Shown here: piece after piece, positions 23,115 to 31,400 of the stretch
Layout of the letters: every line of letters starts with the position of its first letter
Position numbering within the stretch: position 1 is the stretch's first letter
Assembly: GCF_012911025.1 (NCBI RefSeq)
Contig: NZ_WUEI01000038.1
Location: 1 to 39,942 of the forward strand
Direction of reading: 5' to 3'
DNA length: 39,942 bases
From: Azoarcus sp. TTM-91
GTDB taxonomy: Bacteria; Pseudomonadota; Gammaproteobacteria; Burkholderiales; Rhodocyclaceae
Position numbers and translations under genes: made by a program
Notes under the pieces: generated by a model
Databases searched by the model: none
Told to the model about the DNA's origin: nothing
What the model saw: the letters and a program-made list of their open reading frames with translations, nothing else

Positions 23115-23126
23115 GGCGGCCGGTGC

Positions 23127-23534
23127 TCAGGAGGCGGCGCGCGGCGGCTCGGCGTCCGCCGCGGCGGCCTGGCGGCGGCCCATCCATTCCACCGCTAGCG
23201 CGGTGGCGGCCATCACCATCAGCGTGCTGAACATGATCACCAGCAGGATGCGCCAGCCTTCGCTGCGCAGCAGCGGGCCGTAGTCCAGCAGCGACATCGC
23301 CGCCGGAATGAAGAACAGCAGCATCTCCGCCAGCAGCAGGCCGGCGCCGGCCCTGAGCCAGGCAGGGCGCAGCACGCCGGCGGCGAACAGCGCCAGCAGC
23401 AGCGCCAGCCCTATCACCCCGCCCGGCACCGGCAGCTCCAGCAGCGCGGCCACGCGGCCGCCCACCCACCAGAACAGGATGAGCACGCCGACCTGGAGCA
23501 GGGTGCGGAACAAAGAGGGCAGGGCGCGGGGCAT
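23127..23534 (-). CDS. lrgA: LrgA/CidA-family membrane protein
   Basis: A 135-residue holin-like membrane protein with four hydrophobic segments. QVGVLILFWWVGGRVAALLELPVPGGVIGLALLLALF and LLLAEMLLFFIPAAMSLLDYG are the CidA/LrgA signatures (LPVPGSVIGM, FIPA.VG). The C-terminal tail (RRQAAAADAEPPRAAS) is cytoplasmic. ATG 23534 was chosen; TTG 23570 adds 12 polar residues. Confidence 0.9.
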   Translation of the reverse strand: MPRALPSLFRTLLQVGVLILFWWVGGRVAALLELPVPGGVIGLALLLALFAAGVLRPAWLRAGAGLLLAEMLLFFIPAAMSLLDYGPLLRSEGWRILLVIMFSTLMVMAATALAVEWMGRRQAAAADAEPPRAAS

Positions 23535-23581
23535 GGGCGGATTGTTGCGATGCAATGTAGTTGAATCCAAGCATAGGCCGG

Positions 23582-23618
23582 CGGGTATGATTCCCCAAGC
23601 GAATTGTTTTCATACCCG
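23582..23618. promoter_or_regulatory. Nested palindromes, candidate LysR operator
   Basis: A 9-bp perfect inverted repeat (CGGGTATGA and TCATACCCG, 19-base spacer) encloses ATTC-N7-GAAT, which satisfies the LysR T-N11-A rule. It lies in the 107-base gap between the divergent lrgA and LysR genes, so it is well placed to control both. Confidence 0.6.
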
Positions 23619-23641
23619 TGATTCCAGAAAGGAATGGCTAC

Positions 23642-24541
23642 ATGGATGCCCGACTCCCCGAATTGCGTCAGCTGGCCGGCTTCGTCGAGCTGGTGCGGCA
23701 GGGCAGCTTCACCCGCGCCGCCGAGGCGCTGCACCTCACCCAGTCGGCCCTGAGCAAGCAGATCGCCCAGCTGGAGGAAAGGCTGGGCCGTTCGCTGCTG
23801 GAGCGCGGCGCCGGCCGGCTGCGCCTGACCGATGCCGGCGAGGTGGTGCTGCGGCGGGCGGAAGCCATGCAGCAGCTGGGGCGGGAGCTGCTGGCAGAGC
23901 TGGATGACCTGGATCGCCTGGTCACCGGCGAGCTGCGCCTGGGTTTGCCGCTGTTCGGCGCGGACGCGGTGTTCACCGCCCTCATCATCGAGTTCCTGTC
24001 GCGCTACCCCGGCGTGCGGGTGCATCTGGAGGAAGGCGGCAGCAAGTCCATCGAACAGGCGCTGCATACCGGTGCGCTGGAGTTGGGCGCGGCGCTGACG
24101 CCCTCCAACCCCGAGCTGGACTACCTGCCTTTCTGCAACGAACCGCTGGACGTGCTGATGCCCGCCGGCCACCCGCGCGCTGGCGCGGGCAGTGTCGCCC
24201 TGCTGGAACTGGCCGATACGCCCTTCCTGCTCTACGAGCAGAGCTTCACCCTCAACGACCGCCTGCAGCACGCCTGCCGCCAGGCCGGCTTCACCCCGCG
24301 GGAGGGCGGCCGCAGCGGCCAGGCGGACTTCCTCGCCACCCTGGTCGTCGCCGGCCAGGGCGTGGTGCTGCTGCCGCGCGTCGTCGCCCGCGGCCTGGAG
24401 CGTCCGGGGCTGGTACGCCTGACCTTGCGCGAACCGCAGATGACCTGGGACGTGGCCTTCATCTGGCGTCGCGGCGCCTATCTTTCACGCGCCGCGCGGG
24501 CCTGGCTGGCGTTGGCGGCGGAGATGAGGCCTGGGCAGTGA
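23642..24541 (+). CDS. LysR-family regulator (CidR-like context)
   Basis: A 299-residue LysR protein. The N-terminal winged helix reads LRQLAGFVELVRQGSFTRAAEALHLTQSALSKQIAQLEERLGRSLLER (helix-turn-helix TRAAEALHLTQSALSKQIAQLE), then a linker and an effector-binding domain from about residue 90 (LRLGLPLFGADAVFTALIIEFLSRYPGVRV). ATG 23642 was chosen over GTG 23618 because AAAGGA lies about 8 bases before it. It is divergent from lrgAB, the arrangement of CidR with cidABC, where the regulator responds to acetate or pyruvate-type cues; that effector is inference here. Confidence 0.9.
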   Translation: MDARLPELRQLAGFVELVRQGSFTRAAEALHLTQSALSKQIAQLEERLGRSLLERGAGRLRLTDAGEVVLRRAEAMQQLGRELLAELDDLDRLVTGELRLGLPLFGADAVFTALIIEFLSRYPGVRVHLEEGGSKSIEQALHTGALELGAALTPSNPELDYLPFCNEPLDVLMPAGHPRAGAGSVALLELADTPFLLYEQSFTLNDRLQHACRQAGFTPREGGRSGQADFLATLVVAGQGVVLLPRVVARGLERPGLVRLTLREPQMTWDVAFIWRRGAYLSRAARAWLALAAEMRPGQ

Positions 24542-24701
24542 ATGGCCGGGGATCTGGCGTCTGGGCGGGGGCCGGCGGGCCAGGCCGGCCTGAATCAGCG
24601 GGTGGCGACGGGTTTGTCTGCCTTTGTCATGGCGGCTCGCGGTGCTGCGCGCTCAGGGGCGGCGCAGGGCTGTCAGCACCAGCATGGGGGTAGTCGCCGC
24701 C

Positions 24702-25238
24702 TCACTTCTCCTCGCCGCCCTTGCGGGCACGCAGCCGCAGCGGCACCGCGCTGGGCGCGTGGCTGGCTTCCACCAGCTGGATGAGCTTGAGCATGAAGAG
24801 GTCGCGCTCTTCCGGCGGCAGCGGGTCCAGGCTGCGGTCGTGGGCGCGCTGCACCGCCGGCGCCATCTTGTTCACCAGGTTGCGGCCCTTGCGCGTCAGC
24901 CGCACCCGCTTCACCCGTTTGTCCTGCGGCGCCTGGCGGCGCTCGATCAGGCCGCGCTCCTGCAGCCGGGGGATGACCTCGGCCACGCTGGTGCGCTCCA
25001 GGCCGATCTCCAGCGCCAGCGTGCCTTGCTCCATCTCGCCGTGCTGCGACAGCGCGGTGAGCAGGCTGTACTGCACCGGGGTGACGCCGAACTCCCGCGT
25101 TTCTTCCAGGAACAGCGCGGAGTGGATCTGGTGCAGGCGCCGGATCAGGAAGCCGGGGCGGGTGAAGAGCAGGGATTTGTGCTGGGCCGTGGCCAGGGTG
25201 GCGCGGGCGCGCGAAACCGGATCGTCGTCGTTTTGCAT
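24702..25238 (-). CDS. MarR-family regulator of the catabolic operon
   Basis: A 178-residue protein. FLIRRLHQIHSALFLEETREFGVTPVQYSLLTALSQHGEMEQGTLALEIGLERTSVAEVIPRLQERGLIERRQAPQDKRVKRVRLTRKGRNLV is a full MarR winged helix with the wing motif D-K-R. The usual start is ATG 25238; a longer frame reaches 25490 but runs through the repeated operator region. It is divergent from the amidohydrolase operon and the shared 356-base region holds three copies of GGTRTGCCACCTA. MarR members usually repress and are released by an aromatic or heterocyclic ligand, here probably a pathway substrate. The C-terminus is basic (RLRARKGGEEK). Confidence 0.88.
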   Translation of the reverse strand: MQNDDDPVSRARATLATAQHKSLLFTRPGFLIRRLHQIHSALFLEETREFGVTPVQYSLLTALSQHGEMEQGTLALEIGLERTSVAEVIPRLQERGLIERRQAPQDKRVKRVRLTRKGRNLVNKMAPAVQRAHDRSLDPLPPEERDLFMLKLIQLVEASHAPSAVPLRLRARKGGEEK

Positions 25239-25352
25239 GATGTGGGCGGAGGTGGGGGCGCCGCCGTACCGCCGCAGGGGCGGCAGGGCGTGGCGGCGCC
25301 GATGGCGCGGATTATCCCACAGCGACGATTCCGCCCGGTTTCCGTTGAGTGC

Positions 25353-25365
25353 GGTATGCCACCTA
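25353..25365 (+). repeat. Operator-like repeat 1 (GGTATGCCACCTA)
   Basis: First of three near-identical copies (others at 25446 and 25552) with surrounding TGCG and AC/TCC. Contains the dyad GGT-N5-ACC. About 115 bases upstream of the marR start. A degenerate fourth copy, GATGTGCCATCC, lies at 25417-25428. Confidence 0.6.
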
Positions 25366-25445
25366 ACCCGGCGGGCATTCCGGGCCGGCACCGGACCGGT
25401 GCGCGGAAATGGCCAAGATGTGCCATCCCGGTGCGCGAGTAATGG

Positions 25446-25458
25446 GGTGTGCCACCTA
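25446..25458 (+). repeat. Operator-like repeat 2 (GGTGTGCCACCTA)
   Basis: Second copy, 93 bases after the first, one base different (A to G). GGTG-TGC-CACC inside is a perfect inverted repeat of four bases each side. Confidence 0.6.
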
Positions 25459-25551
25459 AGTTTTTGCCGTTCAATATTGATCCAAGTCAATGAATCTTAA
25501 GGTCGCCTGAAAATACATCGGCCAGCGGGCACGAGCGCGCACGATATTTGC

Positions 25552-25564
25552 GGTATGCCACCTA
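25552..25564 (+). repeat. Operator-like repeat 3 (GGTATGCCACCTA)
   Basis: Third copy, identical to repeat 1 across 13 bases, 106 bases after repeat 2 and 30 bases before the amidohydrolase start, where a bound MarR would block transcription or initiation. Confidence 0.65.
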
Positions 25565-25594
25565 TCCGAGGCCAACCGCGAAGACGCTGAAACG

Positions 25595-26875
25595 ATGAAG
25601 ATCCTGCTCAAAGGGGGCCGTGTAATCGACCCCGCCGCCGGCCGCGACGGCCAGTTCGACGTGCTGATCGACAACGGCCTGATCGCCGCCGTCGGCGCCA
25701 ACCTGCCGGGCGAACAGACCGCCGGCGCCCAGGTCACCGACTGCCGCGGCAAGCTGGTGCTGCCCGGCCTGATCGACACCCACGGCCACAACTACCAGTA
25801 CGTCACCGGCCGCTTCGGCCTCAATCCGGATCTCTGTGGCGTGCGCTCCGGCGTCACCACCCTGGTCGACCAGGGCGGACCCAGCTGCATCACGCTGGCC
25901 GGCTACCGCCACTTCCTGGTCGAGCGCTCCGACACCCGCATGCTGGCCTTCCTCTCCGCCTACCTGGTCGGCGGCCTGGAGGGTCACTACTACCCGGAGC
26001 TGTACCAACCGGGCTGCCTGGACGTGGCGGCGACGGTGAAGGCGGCCAAGGCCAACCCGGACCTGGTGAAGGGCTTCAAGGCTCACGCCGAGATCGGCGG
26101 CTTCGCCCGCTGGGGCACCGAGGTGATGCGCGACTCCGCCCGCATCGCCGCCGAGGCCGGCCTGCCGCTCTACATCCACTTCGGCCAGCTGTGGCCCAAG
26201 CCGGGCGACGGCGGCATGCCGGTGGACCCGGACACCATCTTCAACCAGGTGGTGGAGATGCTGAAGCCGGGCGACATCCTCGCCCACCCCTTCAGCCGCA
26301 ACCCCGGCGGCTTCGTCGAGGTGAACGGCAAGCTGCATCCGCTGGTGAAGGAGGCGCTGGCGCGCGGGCTGAAGGTGGACGTCGGCCACGGCTCCCACTT
26401 CAGCTTCCGCGTCGCCCGCCTGGTGCTGGACGCCGGCGTCATTCCCGACACCCTGGGCGCCGACATGCACGGCTACAACACCTCGGTGCCGGCGCCGGCC
26501 GGTACGCCGGACAGCCATCCGGACGAGGAGGATCACCTCTTCACCGGCCGCACCCGCTTCAGCCTGGTGTCGGCCATGACCAGCATGCTCGCTCTCGGCC
26601 TGCCGCTGAACCATGTGGTGGCGATGGCCACCTGCAACGCCGCGAAGATGTGCGGCATGGAGCACGAACTGGGCACGCTGGCCGTCGGCCGGGTGGCGGA
26701 CGTGTCGGTGCTGGACGATCTCGCCGGCCAGTGGGTGCTGCGCGACAACGAAGGCAACCGCGTCGAGACCGATCGCTGGCTGCAGCCCGCCTTCTGCCTG
26801 CGCGCCGGCAAGCGCTTCGAGGCGGATGCGCCCATCCTGCCGGTGGCGGAGGCCGTCGAAGGAGTGGCGGCATGA
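25595..26875 (+). CDS. Dihydroorotase-like amidohydrolase
   Basis: A 426-residue metal-dependent amidohydrolase. LPGLIDTHGHNYQY supplies the first His-x-His ligands (about 63-65), GFKAHAEIGG a Lys that could be the carboxylated bridge, YIHFGQ and ILAHPFSRN further His ligands, and TLGADMHGYN the catalytic Asp. The C-terminal return strand (ELGTLAVGRVADVSVLDD) is typical of this superfamily. It resembles the amidohydrolase/deacetylase branch (PRK09237-like), which opens cyclic amides or removes N-acyl groups. As first gene of a Mo-hydroxylase operon it probably opens an oxidised N-heterocycle. It ends ATGA-overlapped by a mini-ORF. Confidence 0.87.
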   Translation: MKILLKGGRVIDPAAGRDGQFDVLIDNGLIAAVGANLPGEQTAGAQVTDCRGKLVLPGLIDTHGHNYQYVTGRFGLNPDLCGVRSGVTTLVDQGGPSCITLAGYRHFLVERSDTRMLAFLSAYLVGGLEGHYYPELYQPGCLDVAATVKAAKANPDLVKGFKAHAEIGGFARWGTEVMRDSARIAAEAGLPLYIHFGQLWPKPGDGGMPVDPDTIFNQVVEMLKPGDILAHPFSRNPGGFVEVNGKLHPLVKEALARGLKVDVGHGSHFSFRVARLVLDAGVIPDTLGADMHGYNTSVPAPAGTPDSHPDEEDHLFTGRTRFSLVSAMTSMLALGLPLNHVVAMATCNAAKMCGMEHELGTLAVGRVADVSVLDDLAGQWVLRDNEGNRVETDRWLQPAFCLRAGKRFEADAPILPVAEAVEGVAA

Positions 26876-26922
26876 GCGCGCGCGCCTGCTATGCCGGGCA
26901 GGCCGCCGGAGGCCGGTGGTGA
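26872..26922 (+). CDS. Possible 16-codon coupling mini-ORF
   Basis: MSARACYAGQAAGGRW starts in the ATGA overlap with the amidohydrolase stop and ends at a TGA (26920-26922) that overlaps the GTG start (26919) of the next gene as GTGA. GGAG lies 7 bases before its ATG. It could carry ribosomes from one gene to the next or be a leader peptide. It may equally be chance. Confidence 0.4.
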   Translation: MSARACYAGQAAGGRW

Positions 26923-29297
26923 ACGCCCCGCTGCCCGAGACCCGCGCCCAGGGCATCGGCGTCGCGCTGCCGCGCAAGGAGGACGACCGCTTCATGCGCG
27001 GGCGCGGCGGCTACGTCGGCAACATCCGCATGGTCGGCATGCTGGACGTGGCCTTCGTGCGCAGCCCGGTGGCCCACGGTCGCATCCGCGCCATTGAAAA
27101 GCCGGAAGGCAGCGAAGGCGCGGTGTATACCCTGGCCGACCTGGAGGGCGTGCAGCCCATCGTCGCCAACTCCGGCCTGGCCGGCTTCAAGAACTCCGCC
27201 CAGCCGGTGCTGGCCGGCGACAAGGTGCGCCAGGTGGGCGAGATGATCGCCATGTGCGTGGCCGAGAACCGCGCCGCGGCGGAAGACATCGCCGCCCAGG
27301 TGTTCGTCGATTTCGACGAGCTGCCGGCGGTGGTGGACATGCTGGCGGCGCGCCGCGCCGGTTCCGCGCTGGTGCACGAGGAGTGGGGCGACAACGTCTT
27401 CCTCGAAACCTTCATCGACGCCGATCTGGACGACATCCGCAGCAAGGCCGCCATCAAGGTCAGGCGCAAGCTGCGCACCGCGCGCCAGAGCATGGCGCCG
27501 ATGGAAGGCCGCGGCGTGGTCGCGCACTGGGATCACCGCCTCGGCCAGCTCATCGTCTACACCTCGGCGCAGATGCCGCACATCAACCGCACCGGCATCG
27601 CCGGCTGCCTGGGCCTGGACGAAGGCCAGGTGCGGGTGGTGGCGCCGGACGTGGGCGGCGGCTTCGGCTACAAGGGCATCCTGCTGCCGGAAGAAGTCTG
27701 CGTCGCCTGGCTGGCGATCAAGCTCGGCCGCCCGGTGCGCTGGCTGGAAGACCGCCGCGAGCAGCTCACCGCCAACGCCAACTGCCGCGAGCACGATTAC
27801 GACATCACCGCCTACGCCGACAGCGACGGCCGCCTGCTGGCGGTGGATTGCGAAGCCACGGTGGATTCCGGCGCCTATTCCTCCTACCCCTTCTCCGCCT
27901 GCCTGGAGGCGGCGCAGGTCGGCAGCATCCTGCCCGGCCCGTACAAGATGGAGAAGTACCGCTGCCGCACCTGGTCGGTGGCCACCAACAAGCCGCCCAT
28001 CCTGCCGTATCGCGGCGTTGCCCGTACCGGCGTCTGCTACGCCATCGAAACGGTGATGGACGCCATCGCGGTGCAGGCCGGGCTGGAGCCCTGGGAAGTG
28101 CGCATGCGCAACCTGGTGCTGCCGCAGGAAATGCCCTACGACAACATCACCAGGAAGCACTTCGATAGCGGCGACTACCCGGAATGCCTGCGCCGCGCGG
28201 TGCAAGCCATCGGCCTGCCGGCGCTGCGCGAACGCCAGCGCCGCGGCGAGGCGGATGGCCGCCGCATCGGCGTCGGCCTCGCCATCTTCTGCGAGCAGGG
28301 CGCCCACGGCACCTCGGTCTATCACGGCTGGGGCATCCCCATGGTGCCGGGCCGTGAGCCGGTCACCCTGCGGCTGACGCCGGACGGCGTGCTGGAAATC
28401 CGCGCCGGCGTGCACTCCCACGGCCAGGGCATGGAAACCACGCTGGCGCAGATCGCCCACGAAGTGCTGGGCATCGCCATCGACAAGGTGCGGGTGCTGC
28501 TGGGCGATACCGGCATCACCCCGTACTCCACCGGCACCTGGGGCTCGCGCTCCATCGTCATGGCCGGCAGCGCGGTCGGCGTCGCCTGCAAGGAGCTGAA
28601 GGAGCGCTTGATCAAGATCGGCGCCCACCTGCTCAAGGACGAACCGGCCATGGTTACCTGGCAGGCCGGCGCGGTGGTCAGCCCCAAGGGCTGGAAGCGC
28701 ATCGCCGACATCGCCCGCACCTGGTACCTGCAGCCGCAACTGCTGCCCGGCGACGTGGACCCGCGTGGCCTGGAGGTGAGCACCACCTACCAGGCGCGGC
28801 GCGACAGCGGCACCTTCAGCTACGCCTGCCACGCGGTGGTGGTGGCGGTGGATACCGCGCTGGGCAAGGTCGAGCTGCTGGACTACGTCGTCGTCGAGGA
28901 CGGCGGCGTGCTCATCAACCCGATGGTGGTGGATGGCCAGGTCTATGGCGGCGCCGCCCAGGGCATAGGCACCGCGCTGTACGAGGAAATGCGCTACAGC
29001 GAGGACGGCCAGCCGCTGGCCTCCACGCTGGCCGACTACATCCTGCCCGGCGCTACCGAGGTGCCGGCCATCCGCATAGCGCACATGGAAACCCCCGCCC
29101 CTTACACCGAGTTCGGCCAGAAGGGCATAGGCGAGAGCGGCGCCATCGGCTCGCCGGCCGCCATCGCCAACGCGGTGAACGACGCCTTGCGCCCGCTGGG
29201 CGTGGAGATCAACCAGCTGCCCATCACCCCGCGCGCCATCGTCGAAGCCCTGGCCGCCGTGTCCGCCGTATCCGGCAACCAAGGGAGAAACGCATGA
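26919..29297 (+). CDS. Molybdenum hydroxylase large subunit (XDH/CoxL family)
   Basis: A 792-residue molybdopterin-cytosine/guanine-dinucleotide-binding subunit. Markers in order are GIGVALPRKEDDRFMRGRGGYVGNIRM, VAPDVGGGFGYKG (about 241), PYRGVARTG (about 362, where CoxL has its Cu-binding AYRCSFR loop and which here lacks Cys, so this is not a CO dehydrogenase), HSHGQGMETTLAQIAHEVLG, and FGQKGIGESGAIGSPAA (Glu of GESG, about 737, the likely base). Such enzymes hydroxylate purines, pyridines, quinolines, nicotine and aldehydes. GTG 26919 was chosen because GGAGG lies 6 bases upstream. The gene overlaps the FAD subunit start by 4 bases (ATGA). Confidence 0.9.
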   Translation: MNAPLPETRAQGIGVALPRKEDDRFMRGRGGYVGNIRMVGMLDVAFVRSPVAHGRIRAIEKPEGSEGAVYTLADLEGVQPIVANSGLAGFKNSAQPVLAGDKVRQVGEMIAMCVAENRAAAEDIAAQVFVDFDELPAVVDMLAARRAGSALVHEEWGDNVFLETFIDADLDDIRSKAAIKVRRKLRTARQSMAPMEGRGVVAHWDHRLGQLIVYTSAQMPHINRTGIAGCLGLDEGQVRVVAPDVGGGFGYKGILLPEEVCVAWLAIKLGRPVRWLEDRREQLTANANCREHDYDITAYADSDGRLLAVDCEATVDSGAYSSYPFSACLEAAQVGSILPGPYKMEKYRCRTWSVATNKPPILPYRGVARTGVCYAIETVMDAIAVQAGLEPWEVRMRNLVLPQEMPYDNITRKHFDSGDYPECLRRAVQAIGLPALRERQRRGEADGRRIGVGLAIFCEQGAHGTSVYHGWGIPMVPGREPVTLRLTPDGVLEIRAGVHSHGQGMETTLAQIAHEVLGIAIDKVRVLLGDTGITPYSTGTWGSRSIVMAGSAVGVACKELKERLIKIGAHLLKDEPAMVTWQAGAVVSPKGWKRIADIARTWYLQPQLLPGDVDPRGLEVSTTYQARRDSGTFSYACHAVVVAVDTALGKVELLDYVVVEDGGVLINPMVVDGQVYGGAAQGIGTALYEEMRYSEDGQPLASTLADYILPGATEVPAIRIAHMETPAPYTEFGQKGIGESGAIGSPAAIANAVNDALRPLGVEINQLPITPRAIVEALAAVSAVSGNQGRNA

Positions 29298-30133
29298 AGG
29301 CCGCCGCGTTCGATTACGCCCGACCCGCCAGCGGCGACGAAGCGGTGGCACTGCTCGCCGCCGGCACCGGCATGGCCAAGGCCCTGGGCGGCGGCCAGTC
29401 GCTGGGGCCGATGATGAACCTGCGCCTGGCGCAGCCGGATTCGCTGGTGGACCTGCGCGCCATCGCCGAACTGCGCGGCTGCCGCCGCGACGGCACCGGT
29501 GGAATGGAGACGGTGCTGATCGGCGCCTGTACCACCCATGCCGACATCGAGGATGGCCGCTTCGACGACCCCAGCCGCGGCTTCCTGCCCCGGGTGGCCG
29601 CCGGCATCGCCTACCGTGCGGTGCGCAACCGCGGCACCGTCGGCGGCAGCCTGGCCCATGCCGACCCGGCCGCCGACTGGGTGAATGCGATGGCGGTGGC
29701 CGGCGCCGACATCCTGGTGCAGGGCCCGGCCGGCCGCCGCACGGTGGCCGCCGCCGGCTGGCTGCAGGGCGCCTTCACCCCGGCGCTGGCGGAAGACGAG
29801 ATCGTGCTCGGCGTGCGCCTCGCCCAATGGAGCGCCGCCGCGCGCTGGAGCTACTACAAGTTCAACCGCAAGACCGGCGAGTTCGCCGAAGCCATCGCTG
29901 CCTTCGTCGTCGATCCGGCGCGGGACCTGTGCCGCGGCCTCATCGGCGCGCTGGATGGCCCGCCGCATGTCATCGCCGACGCCCGCGGCCTGCTCGCCGC
30001 GCTGCAGGCCGGCGACCCGGCCGCCGCCGACGCCGAGCTGGTCGCCGCCGGCCTGCCGCCCGGCAGCTACGAGCACCACATCCACCGCGCCGCGCTGCAG
30101 CGCGCGGCCGCCCAGCTCAAGGGGAACGCATGA
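29294..30133 (+). CDS. Molybdenum hydroxylase FAD subunit (CoxM family)
   Basis: A 279-residue subunit. ALGGGQSLGPMMNLRLAQPDSLVDLRAI binds FAD (AGGQSL motif), and NRGTVGGSLAHADPAADW is the second FAD contact (TxGG motif). The C-terminal CODH-FAD domain runs KFNRKTGEFAEAIAAFVV. It passes electrons between the 2Fe-2S subunit and the acceptor. Both ends overlap neighbours as ATGA, so subunit stoichiometry is likely coupled. Confidence 0.92.
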   Translation: MKAAAFDYARPASGDEAVALLAAGTGMAKALGGGQSLGPMMNLRLAQPDSLVDLRAIAELRGCRRDGTGGMETVLIGACTTHADIEDGRFDDPSRGFLPRVAAGIAYRAVRNRGTVGGSLAHADPAADWVNAMAVAGADILVQGPAGRRTVAAAGWLQGAFTPALAEDEIVLGVRLAQWSAAARWSYYKFNRKTGEFAEAIAAFVVDPARDLCRGLIGALDGPPHVIADARGLLAALQAGDPAAADAELVAAGLPPGSYEHHIHRAALQRAAAQLKGNA

Positions 30134-30630
30134 ACGACAAGCCGACCAGTCCGCTGGCGCTGACGGTGAATGGCCGCAAGGTCAGCGCCGTGGTGGAGCC
30201 GCGCACCCATCTCGCCGATTTCCTGCGCGAGCAGCAGCTGCTCACCGGCACCAACATCGGCTGCGAGCAGGGCGTGTGCGGCGCCTGCACCGTGCTGGTG
30301 GACGGCGTGCCCACCCGCTCCTGCATCACCTGGGCGGTGAGCTGCCAGGGCGCCGAGGTACGCACCATCGAAAGCTTCGACGAGGACGAAACCATGGCCG
30401 AACTGCGCGCCGCCTTCACCGCCGAGCACGCGCTGCAGTGCGGCTACTGCACCCCCGGCATGCTCGCCACCGCGCGCGACATCGTCACCCGCCTGCCGCA
30501 GGCGGACGAAGCGCGCATCCGCCTGGAGCTGTCCGGCAACCTGTGCCGCTGCACTGGTTACGTCGGACTGGTGCGCGCCATCGGCCGGGTACTGGAAGCG
30601 CGCCGGCAACGCAATCTGGCGGAGGCCTGA
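30130..30630 (+). CDS. Molybdenum hydroxylase 2Fe-2S subunit (CoxS family)
   Basis: A 166-residue protein with two iron-sulfur centres. GCEQGVCGACTVLVDG is the plant-type 2Fe-2S loop near residue 45. CGYCTPGM and GNLCRCTGY are the second centre in the helical C-terminal half. Completes the three-subunit enzyme. The short N-terminus has no Tat signal, so the enzyme is cytoplasmic. Two bases separate its stop from the coxG start. Confidence 0.95.
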   Translation: MNDKPTSPLALTVNGRKVSAVVEPRTHLADFLREQQLLTGTNIGCEQGVCGACTVLVDGVPTRSCITWAVSCQGAEVRTIESFDEDETMAELRAAFTAEHALQCGYCTPGMLATARDIVTRLPQADEARIRLELSGNLCRCTGYVGLVRAIGRVLEARRQRNLAEA

Positions 30631-30632
30631 GC

Positions 30633-31397
30633 ATGGAAATCGAACAGAGCTTCAGCGTGCCCTTTCCCCGCGCCCAGGTGTGGGCCTGCTTCCACGACAT
30701 CGAGGGCGTGGTCGCCTGCCTGCCCGGTGCTGGCCTGGCCGAGGCGCCGCAGGACGGCAAGCTCAAGCTGACGATGACGGTGAAGCTCGGCCCCATCGTC
30801 GCCGCCTTCGCCGGCGACGGCGAGATGAAGCTGGACGACGACGCCTGCACCGGCGCCGTCAGCGGCAGCGGCGCCGACCGCAAGAGCGGCTCGCGGGTGA
30901 AAGGCGAGGCCGCCTTCGCCCTGCATGAGGAAGGCGCGGCCGCCACCCGGGTGGAAGTGAAGGTGGATTACAGCATCGCCGGCAGCCTGGCCCAGTTCTC
31001 CCGCGGCGGCATCGTCAAGGAGCTTGCCACCCGCCTCACCGAGGCCTTCGCCGCCAACCTCAAGGGCCGGCTGGAAGCGCTGCCGCCCGCCGCGGCGGTG
31101 GCGGCGCCGCAGGACGCTTCCCAAGCCATCGCCGCCGAGGCGGCGCCGGCGCTGGAAAGCGCGGCGGCCAGCCTGGACGCCAGCCTGCCGGCCGCCGTAG
31201 TTGCCAACGAGGCGGCCACCACCAGCCCCTTACCCGGCGCGGTTCCGGCCGCTGTCACGAGCGCCACGCCCCCGGCTGCGCCGCCCGCCGCCCCGCGCCC
31301 GGCTTCCGCGCCGCTGGATGTCGGCAACCTCTTCTGGCGGATGCTGCTGGACCGCATCAAGGGCTGGTTCGGCCTCGGCAAGGGCAGCAAGGCCTGA
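30633..31397 (+). CDS. CoxG-like SRPBCC protein with C-terminal anchor
   Basis: A 254-residue protein. Residues 1-150 are the CoxG-type SRPBCC domain (MEIEQSFSVPFPRAQVWACFHDIEGVVACLPGAG, GPIVAAFAGDGEM, RKSGSRVKGEAAFALHEE, DYSIAGSLAQFSRGGIVKELATRLTEAFAANL). An Ala/Pro-rich linker of about 75 residues follows. The terminal 25 residues (LFWRMLLDRIKGWFGLG) are amphipathic and hydrophobic. CoxG is thought to attach Mo-CO dehydrogenase to the membrane and to the quinone pool; the same is plausible here for this hydroxylase. GGAGG lies 7 bases before the ATG. Confidence 0.88.
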   Translation: MEIEQSFSVPFPRAQVWACFHDIEGVVACLPGAGLAEAPQDGKLKLTMTVKLGPIVAAFAGDGEMKLDDDACTGAVSGSGADRKSGSRVKGEAAFALHEEGAAATRVEVKVDYSIAGSLAQFSRGGIVKELATRLTEAFAANLKGRLEALPPAAAVAAPQDASQAIAAEAAPALESAAASLDASLPAAVVANEAATTSPLPGAVPAAVTSATPPAAPPAAPRPASAPLDVGNLFWRMLLDRIKGWFGLGKGSKA

Positions 31398-31400
31398 AGG

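Noticed and set aside
25239..25490. Extension of the MarR protein to a 262-residue form
   Set aside because: The added 84 residues cross the repeated operators and have no MarR-like content.
27640..28040. The large subunit as an aerobic CO dehydrogenase (CoxL form I)
   Set aside because: The Cu-ligating AYRCSFR loop is absent; PYRGVARTG stands in its place.
26889..29351. 820-codon minus-strand frame opposite the Mo hydroxylase
   Set aside because: Antisense of a gene with unmistakable XDH/CoxL motifs.
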